From positions 1 through 58,395 of the forward strand of contig JAUHXV010000016.1 in assembly GCA_030426765.1 (NCBI GenBank): a stretch of 58,395 nt of DNA, given 5' to 3'. Origin of the DNA: Bacteroidia bacterium (GTDB lineage: Bacteria; Bacteroidota; Bacteroidia; Chitinophagales; Saprospiraceae). The position numbers and the translations under genes are program-made. Under the pieces are notes generated by a model. The model saw only the letters and a list, made by a program, of their open reading frames with translations, did not search any database and was not told the origin of the DNA. Below are positions 7,764 to 17,623 of this stretch, piece by piece (position 1 is the first letter of the stretch; the number at the start of each line of letters is the position of its first letter).

Positions 7764-10700
7764 ATGATGGGATTTCAAACATACCTCAAAAAGAAGATAA
7801 TCATTGCTTTGTGGTGTTGTTTTATGTGTATGTACGCTGGTCGTGCTCAGGACAAACACTGGCATTTTGAAAATTGGGGTGCACCAAAGGACGATCCGGA
7901 CATCGAATGCATTTCAGAAGATCGATGGGGAAATATTTGGATTGGCACAAGACAAGGCGTCTACAGACTGGATGGGCATGAATTTACCCCCTTGAATGAA
8001 ATCATTGCAAATCCAGACATTCCCACGGATTTATTCGTTGCGGAGATTTTTTTTGATTTCAATGATAAAATGTGGTTCGCCACCTATCATAATGGTTTGT
8101 TCTGTTTTGATCCCCATGCAGAAACATTCAAGCACATCAGAAACAGGCTGGTTGATTCGATTGCTGTTCCGGGAAACCGAGTATACGGACTTCATCAGGG
8201 AACAGATAGCCTTCTTGTCTTTTCGATGCATGGGGAAGGAATCGCGCGCTATCATGAGGAAACCGACAGCTTTGAAGTGAAAATACCTTTTGTAGAAGAA
8301 ACCGCTCTGATAGAGAAAAGGAATTTTCAGCTTATGTTACAGCCGGTCTTTGATCGATCCGGCCTTCCTGTGGAACACTGGTATTCTACACTCACCTCCC
8401 TGGTTGAGTATATTCCCAAACAAGACACTTTTATATATCATCACCCGAAAGGCGAATACGCCTATAATCTGGGTATCCGCCATGCCGTGTTAAATACCGA
8501 TAGTATCTTCTGGGCCTCAAGCTATTCATCAGGATTGTGGTCATTTAATGCACACACGCATGAATGGAAAAATCATCGAGTTGTGCCTGGTCCTGACGCA
8601 TACGACAATGCCTTAAATGCCCGAAAACTCATCTTTCTTGATGATCATCACATCCTTTTCACCGGAAATAAAACCGGGCTTATTGTCTACCACATTGACA
8701 CAGACCTATTTACACCGCTTATTAAAGAAACAGGCAACACAAGTTTGCCGCTTGATGCGACCGATTTTTTCCGGGACTCAAGAAATGTCCTATGGATAAG
8801 TTCTCATAAAGGCCTCCTTGCATATAACATTACAAAGCAACAATTTGTAAAACGATATCTGGATGGTGACTTTATAGATCTGCTTAGAGATCCGGATGAC
8901 CAGACGCTATATGCCCTGGACTATGAATTTCTGTATGCCTTATCCGGGAATGGGGAAATACATAAGACTAAAATTCCAAGGCTATATAATAAGTTTGATG
9001 TAAGCACCGCGCTTGCTTTTGATAGTCAGGGTGATCTATGGGTGGGTACCGAATATGGTATATTTCGGTACAATAAAATATCTCATATTGTCGAAGAGGT
9101 GCTGTCCAAGCAAGCTGTGGATATTCTGATGAATAACACCTACTTCAGAAGTATGCAGATCGACCATCATGACAGGATATGGCTAGGAAGTCAAAAAGGG
9201 ACAATCCTGCGAATTGATCTGAATGACAAAAATGTTCATGTTTACGATAAAAATCCAAATGACTCAAGGACTTTGCAACATAATTATGTCACCGAAGGAC
9301 ACTGTATTGATTCACTAGGTAATGTTTGGTTTCGAGGGGAAACCGGGATAAGCTATTACGATCAGAAAGAGGATATTTTTACTAATACACCGGATGTCTT
9401 TACCGATCCTGAAGGACTGGTCATTGAGGATGTAGAAGCCCTTACGGTATCACCAGAGGGTCATGTGTTCTTTGGGGTGAAACTTAATACTGTGTATCAG
9501 TTCTTATCCCCTCAACTCGACAAGCCTGTAATCCGCCGAGTAGCATTAGCACGTGCTTTACCCAATACGCAAATCCGGGATATGGTATTTGATGAGCGAG
9601 GCAGACTCTGGATGTCATGTGATGCGGGGATCGCTTGTGTGGATTTTGATTCGCAAACAGCACATTTTTATGGCATTTCAGATGGAATAGTTAATACAAA
9701 TCGTTTATATCTCGATTCAAACCAGGACATATTAGCGTCTACTGACGGTGGGTTTTATCGCTTTCACCCGGATAGTTTGACCCAACATGAAGTTGCCTCA
9801 AAGCTCATTATTCGTCACTTTAATGTGTTTGACAAGCCCTATCTAAATGAAGCAGGAAGAAAGTTAGAAAAAGGAGATACTGCGATTCTTTCATACAGCC
9901 AGAATTTTTTTTCATTCTCATTTGCTGATGTGAGCTACCAAACAAAAAAGAAATGGAAATATGCCTACAAACTGGAAGGACTTGATGAAAAGTGGGTTGA
10001 ATCAGGGTTTAGAAGTTACGCAGCATATACCAATATTGGTTCAGGAGAATATTCCTTTAAAGTACGCGCTCAACATTCAGATCGTTCGCAGTGGACGGAA
10101 CCTGTGGATTTTCTACATATAAAAATATTACCCCCATTTTGGGAAAAGCCTTGGTTTATATCTTTCTCAATAGCCATCTTACTAGCTACCATTTATGGGG
10201 TCTATCGATACCGCATCAAAGCTTTAAATACTAAGCAAGATCTAATCATTTCTTTCAATAAGCAAATTGCAGAAACAGAAATGAAAGCGCTCCGTGCCCA
10301 GATGAATCCCCATTTTATGTTCAATGTTTTAAACGCGATCAAATTAAATGTACAACGCAATAAGCAGGATGACGCTATTGATTTCATCACTGCATTTTCA
10401 AAACTCATGCGCTCGGTCCTTCAAAACTCAGAAAAGAAAAACATCACCTTAAGTGAAGAGCTAGAAGCACTCAACTTATATATCAGGATTGAACAAAAGC
10501 GATTTAAAACAGAATTCATTTATACTTTCAGGAATGAAGATCCGATTAACCTCAGCACAGTTATGATTCCACCACTGTTACTGCAACCCTACGTGGAGAA
10601 TGCTATATGGCATGGCATTATGCACAAGACTGAAGGGATTGGCAAGTTAACCATCGTCGTATCAAAATTCGAGCAGGGAGTATCCGTCACTATAACGGAT

Positions 10701-10895
10701 AATGGAATTGGTCGAGTCAAAGCCTCGACCATTAAATCAAAGTCTGCTATGCAGAGAAAATCTATGGGAATGAAAATAACAAGTGACCGTGTTCGGTTAT
10801 CTGAACAAGCCATCCACGTGCATGTCGATGACCTTTATGAAGGCACCCATCCTTCCGGGACTCGTGTCGTTATTCTCCTCAATAAGAAGTTGTAA
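7764..10895 (+). CDS. Two-component propeller sensor histidine kinase (LytS-type kinase core)
   Basis: The 1,043-residue membrane kinase begins with a signal sequence ending near AGRAQ. A large periplasmic sensor follows, built of two-component propeller repeats (for example WIGTRQGVYRLDG, LWISSHKGLLAYN, LWVGTEYGIFRYN, RIWLGSQKGT), then a Y_Y_Y domain around 715-790 (YAYKLEGLDEKWVESG). One transmembrane helix lies near 796-815. The cytoplasmic part is a His_kinase/HATPase core with phosphoacceptor His850 in QMNPHFMFN and ATP-site motifs YVENAIWHG and ITDNGIG. It partners with the LytTR regulator just upstream. Such sensors detect polysaccharide fragments in gut Bacteroides, but the ligand here is unknown. 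Confidence 0.92.
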   Translation: MMGFQTYLKKKIIIALWCCFMCMYAGRAQDKHWHFENWGAPKDDPDIECISEDRWGNIWIGTRQGVYRLDGHEFTPLNEIIANPDIPTDLFVAEIFFDFNDKMWFATYHNGLFCFDPHAETFKHIRNRLVDSIAVPGNRVYGLHQGTDSLLVFSMHGEGIARYHEETDSFEVKIPFVEETALIEKRNFQLMLQPVFDRSGLPVEHWYSTLTSLVEYIPKQDTFIYHHPKGEYAYNLGIRHAVLNTDSIFWASSYSSGLWSFNAHTHEWKNHRVVPGPDAYDNALNARKLIFLDDHHILFTGNKTGLIVYHIDTDLFTPLIKETGNTSLPLDATDFFRDSRNVLWISSHKGLLAYNITKQQFVKRYLDGDFIDLLRDPDDQTLYALDYEFLYALSGNGEIHKTKIPRLYNKFDVSTALAFDSQGDLWVGTEYGIFRYNKISHIVEEVLSKQAVDILMNNTYFRSMQIDHHDRIWLGSQKGTILRIDLNDKNVHVYDKNPNDSRTLQHNYVTEGHCIDSLGNVWFRGETGISYYDQKEDIFTNTPDVFTDPEGLVIEDVEALTVSPEGHVFFGVKLNTVYQFLSPQLDKPVIRRVALARALPNTQIRDMVFDERGRLWMSCDAGIACVDFDSQTAHFYGISDGIVNTNRLYLDSNQDILASTDGGFYRFHPDSLTQHEVASKLIIRHFNVFDKPYLNEAGRKLEKGDTAILSYSQNFFSFSFADVSYQTKKKWKYAYKLEGLDEKWVESGFRSYAAYTNIGSGEYSFKVRAQHSDRSQWTEPVDFLHIKILPPFWEKPWFISFSIAILLATIYGVYRYRIKALNTKQDLIISFNKQIAETEMKALRAQMNPHFMFNVLNAIKLNVQRNKQDDAIDFITAFSKLMRSVLQNSEKKNITLSEELEALNLYIRIEQKRFKTEFIYTFRNEDPINLSTVMIPPLLLQPYVENAIWHGIMHKTEGIGKLTIVVSKFEQGVSVTITDNGIGRVKASTIKSKSAMQRKSMGMKITSDRVRLSEQAIHVHVDDLYEGTHPSGTRVVILLNKKL

Positions 10896-11220
10896 CATCC
10901 AAATGTCCTGCAAAGACATTTCCTCACCCCGAATGTAGTACGGCTCAAACCAGCAACATGGACACACCAATCCCAAATTTGTGACAACACGTCCCTGGCT
11001 CGATGTTTGGTCATTTATATCCATCTCAAATGGCCAATAGCAGACTGAAACCTACCCGAAATTCGGACATGGTATAAACGCACTTTTTAACATTTAGTAT
11101 CTTAAAATAGCTTGTCTGAGCCATTCCGTTTAAATATCTGTGCGTTCTATTTAGCTTATATTCATATTCCGATCTGCTGATGGAGACTCTATCTCACCCC
11201 CCCTCAGGAATTTTAGTATT
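10896..11220. other. Intergenic region with a weak terminator hairpin and a promoter candidate
   Basis: A 7-bp stem, AAATGTC/GACATTT (10901-10921), follows the kinase stop at once but has only a short T run, so termination may be weak. On the plus strand, TTG (11112-11114) and TATCTGTG (11135-11142, one mismatch to TAnnTTTG) are 20 bases apart and could drive the hybrid kinase gene. No convincing coding sequence is seen. Confidence 0.4.
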
Positions 11221-11223
11221 TTG

Positions 11224-14193
11224 ATGAATATAAATTCGTACCCTCTGCAGACAACTAGCCAAATGCGCAATCAAACAAAGGTGAATCAGGTGTTCATGCC
11301 AACATTTCGCATGGCCATAGTATTCCTGGTCATCTGCACAACGCTTATTGAGACCGGTTACAGTCAGACCCAGTCGATCATTGATAGTTTGGAGCAGGTC
11401 ATCAAAAACAGCTCCGGCATAGCCAAAGGAGAGGCGCTGGCAAAACTGAACGAGCAAATCAAGTACACCCAACCTAAATATTCCCTGGAAGTTTGTTCGG
11501 AACTCATTGAAATTGGAAAGCAACAGGGGGATGATGTCTTGCTTTTAAAAGGGATGTCCGGAAAGTCTTTTGCCTATCTCTACCTCTATGAGCTTGATTC
11601 CAGCTACCAGCTATCCATGGAAGGCAGAGTGTTGGCAGAACGAGCCGGCCAACCAGATCAGGTACAAAGGTTCTATGAACTCATCACGCATTATCACCGG
11701 TATATCGGATCGATGGATAGCGCGTTGTATTACAGCCGGAAAGTAGTGGATCTTGGAGCAAATGAATTTATTCCCAATTTCAATTTAGGAGGTGTCCTTC
11801 GGGAGATGGGCAATCATGTTGAAGCATTGGAGTACTTGAATTTGGCACGTGAAATAGCAACCGAATCCGGCAACCCAACCCATATTGGGGCTGTGTATAA
11901 TGTTCTTTCGAATTTATATCGCGATGTGGGCGATATTGATAATGCCATAAAAAGCGGGGAAAAATTTCTGGAGATCATACGAGAAACCGGGCATACACAG
12001 GGCGAGTTGTCTGCTTTAATCTTTCTTGCAACGACCACAGATCTTCCGCTGGAAAAACAAATTGACTATATCCAACAAGGTCTTGAGGCAAGCCGAAAGT
12101 ATAACAGACCGGATTACCACTTTCAATTTCGGTTACGTCTGGCAACAACTGAAATCGCAGCGGGAAATTTTCAATCTGCCCTGGACACCCTGATGGTTTT
12201 AAATCAGATTGAATCCGATGCCAAAAAAACGGCCCTTCCTTCTCTTTTAGATAACATGGCCCTTTGCTATCTAAACCTGGGCCAATTAGAAAAGGCAGAA
12301 ACATATGCGAAGGAGGCACTGGAGATCAGTAATGCCCGGGATAAATTTGAATTATCCACCAGCTACAGGACCTTGTTGGAAGTCTACAGCAAGACCGGTA
12401 ATTATAAGGCCTACCATGACCTGATTCACACCTACGGGATGATCAGGGATAGCCTGGAACGGCAGAATCGATTAACGCAACTGGCGTACACGCAGGCGCA
12501 GATGGATGATGTGGAAAAGCAAAAGGAGATCGCCCTGCTCAATCAGGACCTGCTGCAGGAAAGAACGCGTCGGAACCGAATGATCTATGGATCGGCGATT
12601 GCTGCTTTCCTCCTCCTACTGATCATTTATTTCAGAACACGCGAAGCGCGGTTACAACGTAAAACCGCCGAGGAACTTAGCGGCGTAAACCGGCAACTCA
12701 AGGAACTGGATGAGATGAAAGGACGCTTCTTTGCTAATGTCTCTCATGAATTGCGCACACCACTGAGCCTTATCAAAGGCCCGGTTTCTCGCTTGCTCAA
12801 CCAGGCGTCGATCGGAAAAGAGAATACCCGCCTGGTGGAAATGATATCCCGAAATTCTAACCAACTTGAAAAAAGGATCAACGAGATCCTGGATTTAGCC
12901 AAACTGGATGCTGCGAAACTGACCCTCGAGGAAAAAGATATCGAGATGGTAGGTTTTAGCCGTCGCTTGCTGGCCTATTTTGAAAGTATGGCGCAGCAAT
13001 CGAATATCACCACTGAATTTGTATGCGTGGAAGCGGAAGTCAATGCCCTCGCCGACATGAAAAAGATCGAAATGATCCTCCACAATTTTATGGCAAATGC
13101 CATCAAGTTCACACCGGCAGGAGGACAGGTTCGTCTGCATTTTCAACAAAAAGACGAAGACCTGGAATGGATCGTGGAAGATACGGGTAGAGGGATTGAA
13201 GCGGACCAGCTGGAAAAGGTTTTTGAACGCTTCTACCAAAACCCACATAACAAAACGATTGAAGGCGGTACCGGAATAGGCCTGGCACTGTCGCGGGAAC
13301 TGGCCCAGGTGATGCATGGGCGTGTATGGGCAGAAAGTGAACTGGGGAAAGGAAGTCGATTCTTTTTACGGATCCCTTTCCAGGCCGGACAGACAATAAC
13401 GGGGAGCGACAACGGGGTGGAAACGGAAAAAATCCGCGAGAAAGCAGCGACCCCTGTTTTGACCCGATCCGCGAATGTACTTCTGGTGGAAGACAACCCG
13501 GACCTCCGCGAATATATCTCCAGTATTATTGAGAAACACCAGGTCCGGACAGCCGCCAATGGAATACGTGCATTGGAACAATTAGAAAAACAGGTGCCTG
13601 ACCTGATCGTTAGTGATATCATGATGCCGGAAATGGATGGCTTCGAATTGGTGGAGCGCCTGAAATCGGACGAACGCTATGCGCACATTCCTGTGATCAT
13701 GCTCACTGCCCGGGCGGCCCATGAGGATAAGATGAAAGCCCTGCGGATCGGAGTGGATGATTACTTGTTGAAACCCTTCCATGAAGAAGAACTGCTGACC
13801 CGAATCGATAATGCTCTGGCCAGGCTGGAAAATCGGAATGTGGAAGAGGAGCCGGATGAAGCGCCGATACATCACAGCCAGGTCTGGTTAGGAGAACTGG
13901 AAGCTATTTTCCGAGAGCACATGACTGATAGTCATTTTACCCTGGATTCTGCCGCCGATAAGATGCATATCAGCAAGCGCCAGTTACAGCGACGGATTAA
14001 AAAATTTACCGGTCTGACGGCTTCCGACTATGTCCGGGAGATCAAACTGAACCAAGCACGGGAATTCCTGGAGTCCGGACGATATGAAACGGTGGCGGAA
14101 GTATCTTTTGCCGTAGGATTCGAACACACCCATTATTTTTCCAATCTCTACCTGGATCGATTTGGCCGAAAACCGGTCGATTATCTCCATTGA
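11224..14193 (+). CDS. Hybrid sensor kinase-response regulator with TPR sensor and AraC output
   Basis: This is a one-protein signalling system of about 989 residues. A signal-like segment (MAIVFLVICTTLIETGYSQ) is followed by a mostly helical TPR-type sensor (about 50-420), a coiled coil and a transmembrane helix (IYGSAIAAFLLLLIIYF, about 458-475). Next come HisKA with His508 in NVSHELRTPLS, HATPase with NAIKFTPAGG and DTGRGI, a receiver domain with Asp798 in IVSDIMMPEMDG, and an AraC-type helix-turn-helix (MHISKRQLQRRIKKF ... VAEVSFAVGFEHTHYFSNLY). The layout is that of a hybrid two-component system, but with TPRs in place of the periplasmic propeller. Starts at 11263 or 11296 would fit the signal peptide better than 11224. 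The adjacent fibre-like gene at 14360 is a likely target. Confidence 0.92.
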   Translation: MNINSYPLQTTSQMRNQTKVNQVFMPTFRMAIVFLVICTTLIETGYSQTQSIIDSLEQVIKNSSGIAKGEALAKLNEQIKYTQPKYSLEVCSELIEIGKQQGDDVLLLKGMSGKSFAYLYLYELDSSYQLSMEGRVLAERAGQPDQVQRFYELITHYHRYIGSMDSALYYSRKVVDLGANEFIPNFNLGGVLREMGNHVEALEYLNLAREIATESGNPTHIGAVYNVLSNLYRDVGDIDNAIKSGEKFLEIIRETGHTQGELSALIFLATTTDLPLEKQIDYIQQGLEASRKYNRPDYHFQFRLRLATTEIAAGNFQSALDTLMVLNQIESDAKKTALPSLLDNMALCYLNLGQLEKAETYAKEALEISNARDKFELSTSYRTLLEVYSKTGNYKAYHDLIHTYGMIRDSLERQNRLTQLAYTQAQMDDVEKQKEIALLNQDLLQERTRRNRMIYGSAIAAFLLLLIIYFRTREARLQRKTAEELSGVNRQLKELDEMKGRFFANVSHELRTPLSLIKGPVSRLLNQASIGKENTRLVEMISRNSNQLEKRINEILDLAKLDAAKLTLEEKDIEMVGFSRRLLAYFESMAQQSNITTEFVCVEAEVNALADMKKIEMILHNFMANAIKFTPAGGQVRLHFQQKDEDLEWIVEDTGRGIEADQLEKVFERFYQNPHNKTIEGGTGIGLALSRELAQVMHGRVWAESELGKGSRFFLRIPFQAGQTITGSDNGVETEKIREKAATPVLTRSANVLLVEDNPDLREYISSIIEKHQVRTAANGIRALEQLEKQVPDLIVSDIMMPEMDGFELVERLKSDERYAHIPVIMLTARAAHEDKMKALRIGVDDYLLKPFHEEELLTRIDNALARLENRNVEEEPDEAPIHHSQVWLGELEAIFREHMTDSHFTLDSAADKMHISKRQLQRRIKKFTGLTASDYVREIKLNQAREFLESGRYETVAEVSFAVGFEHTHYFSNLYLDRFGRKPVDYLH

Positions 14194-14317
14194 CATCCGA
14201 CTAATCATCACTTTTACCTCCCCATCCCTCCTGCTAAAACCCTTGTAAGTCAGAGCCTTATAAAGGCATGTCACTTTTGTGCGCTTTGTTGTCACTTCCC
14301 TGCGCTAGCCCTTCCTT

Positions 14318-14325
14318 TAGATTTG
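14318..14325 (+). promoter_or_regulatory. -7 box upstream of the DTD-repeat fibre gene
   Basis: TAGATTTG matches TAnnTTTG. It lies 34 bases before the ATG at 14360, so the gene probably has its own promoter. No -33 element is at the usual spacing, which would fit activator control, for example by the hybrid kinase just upstream. Confidence 0.45.
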
Positions 14326-14359
14326 GACACAACAATCCGAACAAGCAAAAACAAAGGTT

Positions 14360-17011
14360 ATGAAACAGTCTTTCTTAAAAAGTTGCCTGCTCACAGTGAT
14401 GATGGTCATGAGCAATCAAGTATGGTCCCAGGTAGGGATCAATACCGATAATTCTACGCCGGATGCTTCGGCTATACTAGATATAAAAAGCACGGAAAAA
14501 GGGGTATTGGTTCCACGTCTAACCAGTGCTCAGCGAACTGCTATTGCCTCACCGGCTACCGGATTACTGGTCTTTGACACGGATACGGAAAGCTTTTGGT
14601 TTAAAGGGGCCAGTGCCTGGCTTGAGCTCAATGATGATGTGGAGAATATACTAGTCGATGCAGATGGAGATACGAAGATCCAGGTAGAAGAAAATGCAGA
14701 TGAAGATGTCATCCGGTTTGACATATCGGGTACAGAGCACTTTCGGATGCAGGCAGGTGGAAGATTAGAAATCCTTAATTCAGGTAGTTCGATTTTTATG
14801 GGGGAAGGTGCCGGCGAAAATGATGATTTGACGGATAACAAGAATATATTCATTGGAGAGCATGCAGCGAATAGCAATACTTCAGGCAATCACAATGTAG
14901 CTATTGGGAATGAAGCCATGGAATCAAACTCGACCGGTATGATGAATATAGCTATTGGTGGCCGTAGTCTTGAGAATAACACATTCGGAGGAAACAATTT
15001 AGCCATAGGATATAGGGCATTAGGGGGAAATACTACAGGCGAATTGAATGTTGCCATTGGAGAACAATCCGGACTCAAGAATCAAGAAGGTTTTATGAAT
15101 GTATTGATTGGCAATCATGCGGGAAGTGGGTTCAATGTGCATGATAAAGAAAAAAATGTAATGATTGGATATCATGCCGGAAGATTTAACGAAGGAAACA
15201 ACAATATTTTTATCGGATGGGCCGCAGGCGTAAATGAGCCGGGAGACAACAAACTATGTATCGATGGAGCTGGCAACGCAAATCCATTGATCTATGGTGA
15301 GTTTGATACCGGCCTGCTGCAAATCAATGGCACCCTAAATGTCAATAATGCATTCACATTTCCAACCATGGATGGAACCGGAGATCAGGTCTTAAAGACC
15401 GATGGAAGCGGAAACGTGAGTTGGGCGGATGATACAGACACAGATGACCAGACGTTGAGTTTATCAGGAACCAATCTTACGATCACCGATGGCAACACTG
15501 TGGACTTATCTTCAATCGACACGGACACCGATACGGATGATCAGACACTCAGTTTGAGCGGAACTAACTTAAGTATCACGGATGGGAATACGGTAGACTT
15601 ATCTGCCATTGATACAGACACAGATGATCAGACGCTCAGTTTGAGTGGATCAGATTTAAGTATCACGGATGGCAATACAGTAGACTTGTCTGTCATTGAC
15701 ACCGACACGGATGACCAGACACTGAGTTTAACTGGTACAAATCTCAGTATTGCAGATGGAAATACAGTCGATCTGTCATCGATAGACACGGATACAGATG
15801 ACCAGACGCTATCAATAAGTGGAAACACCTTAAGCATTGAAAATGGCAACAACGTAATTCTCCCGCCGAGCACATTAATACAAGATGCAGATAATGACAC
15901 AAAGATACAGGTAGAGGAAAGTGCGGATGACGACAAAATCCGATTTGATATTGGGGGTACGGAATATTTCAGGATGGAAGCAGGCGGTAGAATCAGTGTA
16001 CAAGGCAGTGGAAACTCGGTTTTCCTGGGGCAAAATGCAGGCCAGAATGACGACCTTTCCAACAATGAAAACGTATTTATCGGGAAGGATGCTGGATCAA
16101 CGAATACATCAGGCTATAAAAACACAGCTATCGGTCAAAATGCACTAGGCGCTATGACAACCGGATATGAAAACTCGGCCGTAGGAAAAAATGCACTTAG
16201 TGCTCTGACCTTTGGGTATGCCAATAATGCACTGGGTTCAGGTAGCCTGAACAGTTGCACAACAGGGAGCACAAATGTTGCCATAGGCGCATATTCCCTT
16301 AGCAAAACAACTACCGGATCAGGTAATGTGGGAATAGGATATCAAGCTGGTTTTTGGAATCAGGCCGGAGGTTCAAATGTATTCATAGGCAGGGAAGCCG
16401 GAATAGGTACAACCGGGGTCAATAAATCAAACAATGTAATCATCGGAGCGAATGCAGGACATGAAAATGATGGTAGCAGCAATATATTCATCGGAAGTAA
16501 TGCGGGATATTTTGAAACCGGTAGCAACAAACTCTACATCGAAAATTCAAACTCAAGTTCACCTTTGATCTACGGCGAGTTTAATAATAATATGGTTCGA
16601 ATCAACGGCAACCTGGAAGTGGATCAGAAAATCGAAGCATATGACAGCGGAGGGCTCGAACTCGCTTCCGATGAAGGGACGACGCGACTACATATTCAGA
16701 ATGACGGAAAGGTAAGAGTGGGTTCGGGAACAGGTGCGTCAGCCATCACAAATATTATTACCAACTCACAAAATATTGACCTGCCTAATATCTCCAGTAA
16801 TGATACCTACTTTGGAAATTATACGGTGAACGGTGCGACAACAAATTCTACAGTCCATGTTTCCCCCGGACATGATCTGTCCGGAGGTCTGATCATCGCA
16901 AGTGCACGGGTAGTTTCGTCAAATACTGTGCGTATCAAATGGCGGAACACAGGGGGTAGTTCGCAAAACATGGGCAACACTACTTACCGGATCACGGTGA
17001 TCAATTATTAA
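14360..17011 (+). CDS. Tail-fibre-like surface protein with beta-roll repeats and five Asp-rich tandem repeats
   Basis: The 883-residue protein has a signal peptide (MKQSFLKSCLLTVMMVMSN, cleavage near VWSQ) and a Bacteroidota fibre N-terminus (VGINTDNSTPDASAILDIKS). Beta-roll repeats of the kind NVAIGNEAM and NNIFIGWAAG follow. Residues of about 360-500 consist of five tandem copies of a 29-31-residue unit close to DTDDQTLSLSGTNLSITDGN plus TVDLSSIDT. A second beta-roll block ends with NKLYIENSNSSSPLIYGEFN. The C-terminal 90 residues (TYFGNYTVNG ... TTYRITVINY) form a different end domain from the relative at 4419. No T9SS type A tail is visible. The Asp-rich repeats may bind calcium. It lies directly downstream of the TPR hybrid kinase in the same direction. 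Confidence 0.8.
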   Translation: MKQSFLKSCLLTVMMVMSNQVWSQVGINTDNSTPDASAILDIKSTEKGVLVPRLTSAQRTAIASPATGLLVFDTDTESFWFKGASAWLELNDDVENILVDADGDTKIQVEENADEDVIRFDISGTEHFRMQAGGRLEILNSGSSIFMGEGAGENDDLTDNKNIFIGEHAANSNTSGNHNVAIGNEAMESNSTGMMNIAIGGRSLENNTFGGNNLAIGYRALGGNTTGELNVAIGEQSGLKNQEGFMNVLIGNHAGSGFNVHDKEKNVMIGYHAGRFNEGNNNIFIGWAAGVNEPGDNKLCIDGAGNANPLIYGEFDTGLLQINGTLNVNNAFTFPTMDGTGDQVLKTDGSGNVSWADDTDTDDQTLSLSGTNLTITDGNTVDLSSIDTDTDTDDQTLSLSGTNLSITDGNTVDLSAIDTDTDDQTLSLSGSDLSITDGNTVDLSVIDTDTDDQTLSLTGTNLSIADGNTVDLSSIDTDTDDQTLSISGNTLSIENGNNVILPPSTLIQDADNDTKIQVEESADDDKIRFDIGGTEYFRMEAGGRISVQGSGNSVFLGQNAGQNDDLSNNENVFIGKDAGSTNTSGYKNTAIGQNALGAMTTGYENSAVGKNALSALTFGYANNALGSGSLNSCTTGSTNVAIGAYSLSKTTTGSGNVGIGYQAGFWNQAGGSNVFIGREAGIGTTGVNKSNNVIIGANAGHENDGSSNIFIGSNAGYFETGSNKLYIENSNSSSPLIYGEFNNNMVRINGNLEVDQKIEAYDSGGLELASDEGTTRLHIQNDGKVRVGSGTGASAITNIITNSQNIDLPNISSNDTYFGNYTVNGATTNSTVHVSPGHDLSGGLIIASARVVSSNTVRIKWRNTGGSSQNMGNTTYRITVINY
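15436..15873 (+). repeat. Five in-frame coding repeats (unit 87-93 bases)
   Basis: Inside the fibre gene, five units each encode DTDDQTLSL-SGTNLSITDG-NTVDLSSI-type sequence. The last unit is the most diverged (SGNTLSIENGNNVILPP). Copies differ at many synonymous positions while the protein stays similar, so they are not a recent slippage product. Confidence 0.8.
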
Positions 17012-17038
17012 ATCCGAAAACTGGAGTCATTTCAAGGC

Positions 17039-17060
17039 CGGATAATGTATCCGTTTAAAA
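17039..17060 (+). terminator. Weak terminator-like hairpin after the fibre gene
   Basis: CGGATA and TATCCG (17039-17053) pair around a 3-base loop and are followed by TTTAAAA. The T run is short, so efficiency is doubtful. Confidence 0.35.
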
Positions 17061-17107
17061 AACACTACCGAACCTGACACCCATTACTCATCGGAGGTTA
17101 TGGTTTT

Positions 17108-17203
17108 ATGAATAAGAGAATTTTCAAAATTTCATTATCTTATGACTTGATGGTTGGAATAGCAAGAATGTATTCTATAGTACACAACATTTTTCCGGAG
17201 TAA
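17108..17203 (+). CDS. Possible 31-codon leader ORF coupled to the lipoprotein gene
   Basis: ATG at 17108, preceded by CGGAGG 13 bases upstream, opens a 31-residue frame (MNKRIFKISLSYDLMVGIAR and so on). Its TAA shares its last base with the ATG of the lipoprotein gene (TAATG). That arrangement suits translational coupling. The peptide has no recognisable motif and could be chance. Confidence 0.25.
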   Translation: MNKRIFKISLSYDLMVGIARMYSIVHNIFPE

Positions 17204-17565
17204 TGCTAAATAATATACTCGTTTTGCGTCCATATTTCGTACTTCTATTCTTTTCACTCACATGTGTTCTTCTGTTTACTCAATGTGGAGAAGACGGAGA
17301 TGACCCACCGAAAACCTTTAACCTGTTAGTCGTTAATACGACCCCGTACGATCTTGAGATTTTTGTACAAGAAGATATTAACCTTTTACCAATTGCAGTT
17401 GAATTAGCAGAAGGAATAATGTCGACTAAGTTAGAAGTTGAACTATTCTACCACACCGGATATTTCTTGACTGCCTTTGATGACGATGGAATAGAAAAAG
17501 CTTCTCTGTTTTTCTTCCATACGGACGAAACTGAAGAAACCTACGAATGGATTATATATCCATAG
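17203..17565 (+). CDS. Small lipoprotein of unknown function
   Basis: The 120-residue product has a hydrophobic N-terminus and a lipobox-like LFTQC, after which the mature chain begins with CGEDGDDPP. The acidic residues right after Cys resemble the surface-export signal of Bacteroidota lipoproteins (a known trend; its use here is inferred). The mature part is acidic, has several aromatic residues and is probably a single beta-sandwich-like domain (FNLLVVNTTPYDLEIFV). I do not recognise the family. A small ORF ends on its start codon. The gene is convergent with the FG-GAP protein gene. Confidence 0.6.
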   Translation: MLNNILVLRPYFVLLFFSLTCVLLFTQCGEDGDDPPKTFNLLVVNTTPYDLEIFVQEDINLLPIAVELAEGIMSTKLEVELFYHTGYFLTAFDDDGIEKASLFFFHTDETEETYEWIIYP

Positions 17566-17623
17566 TGATTACTCCACTTAAAAGAATATGGCTATCCTAA
17601 TTCAATTGGAACGCAATCCAAGT

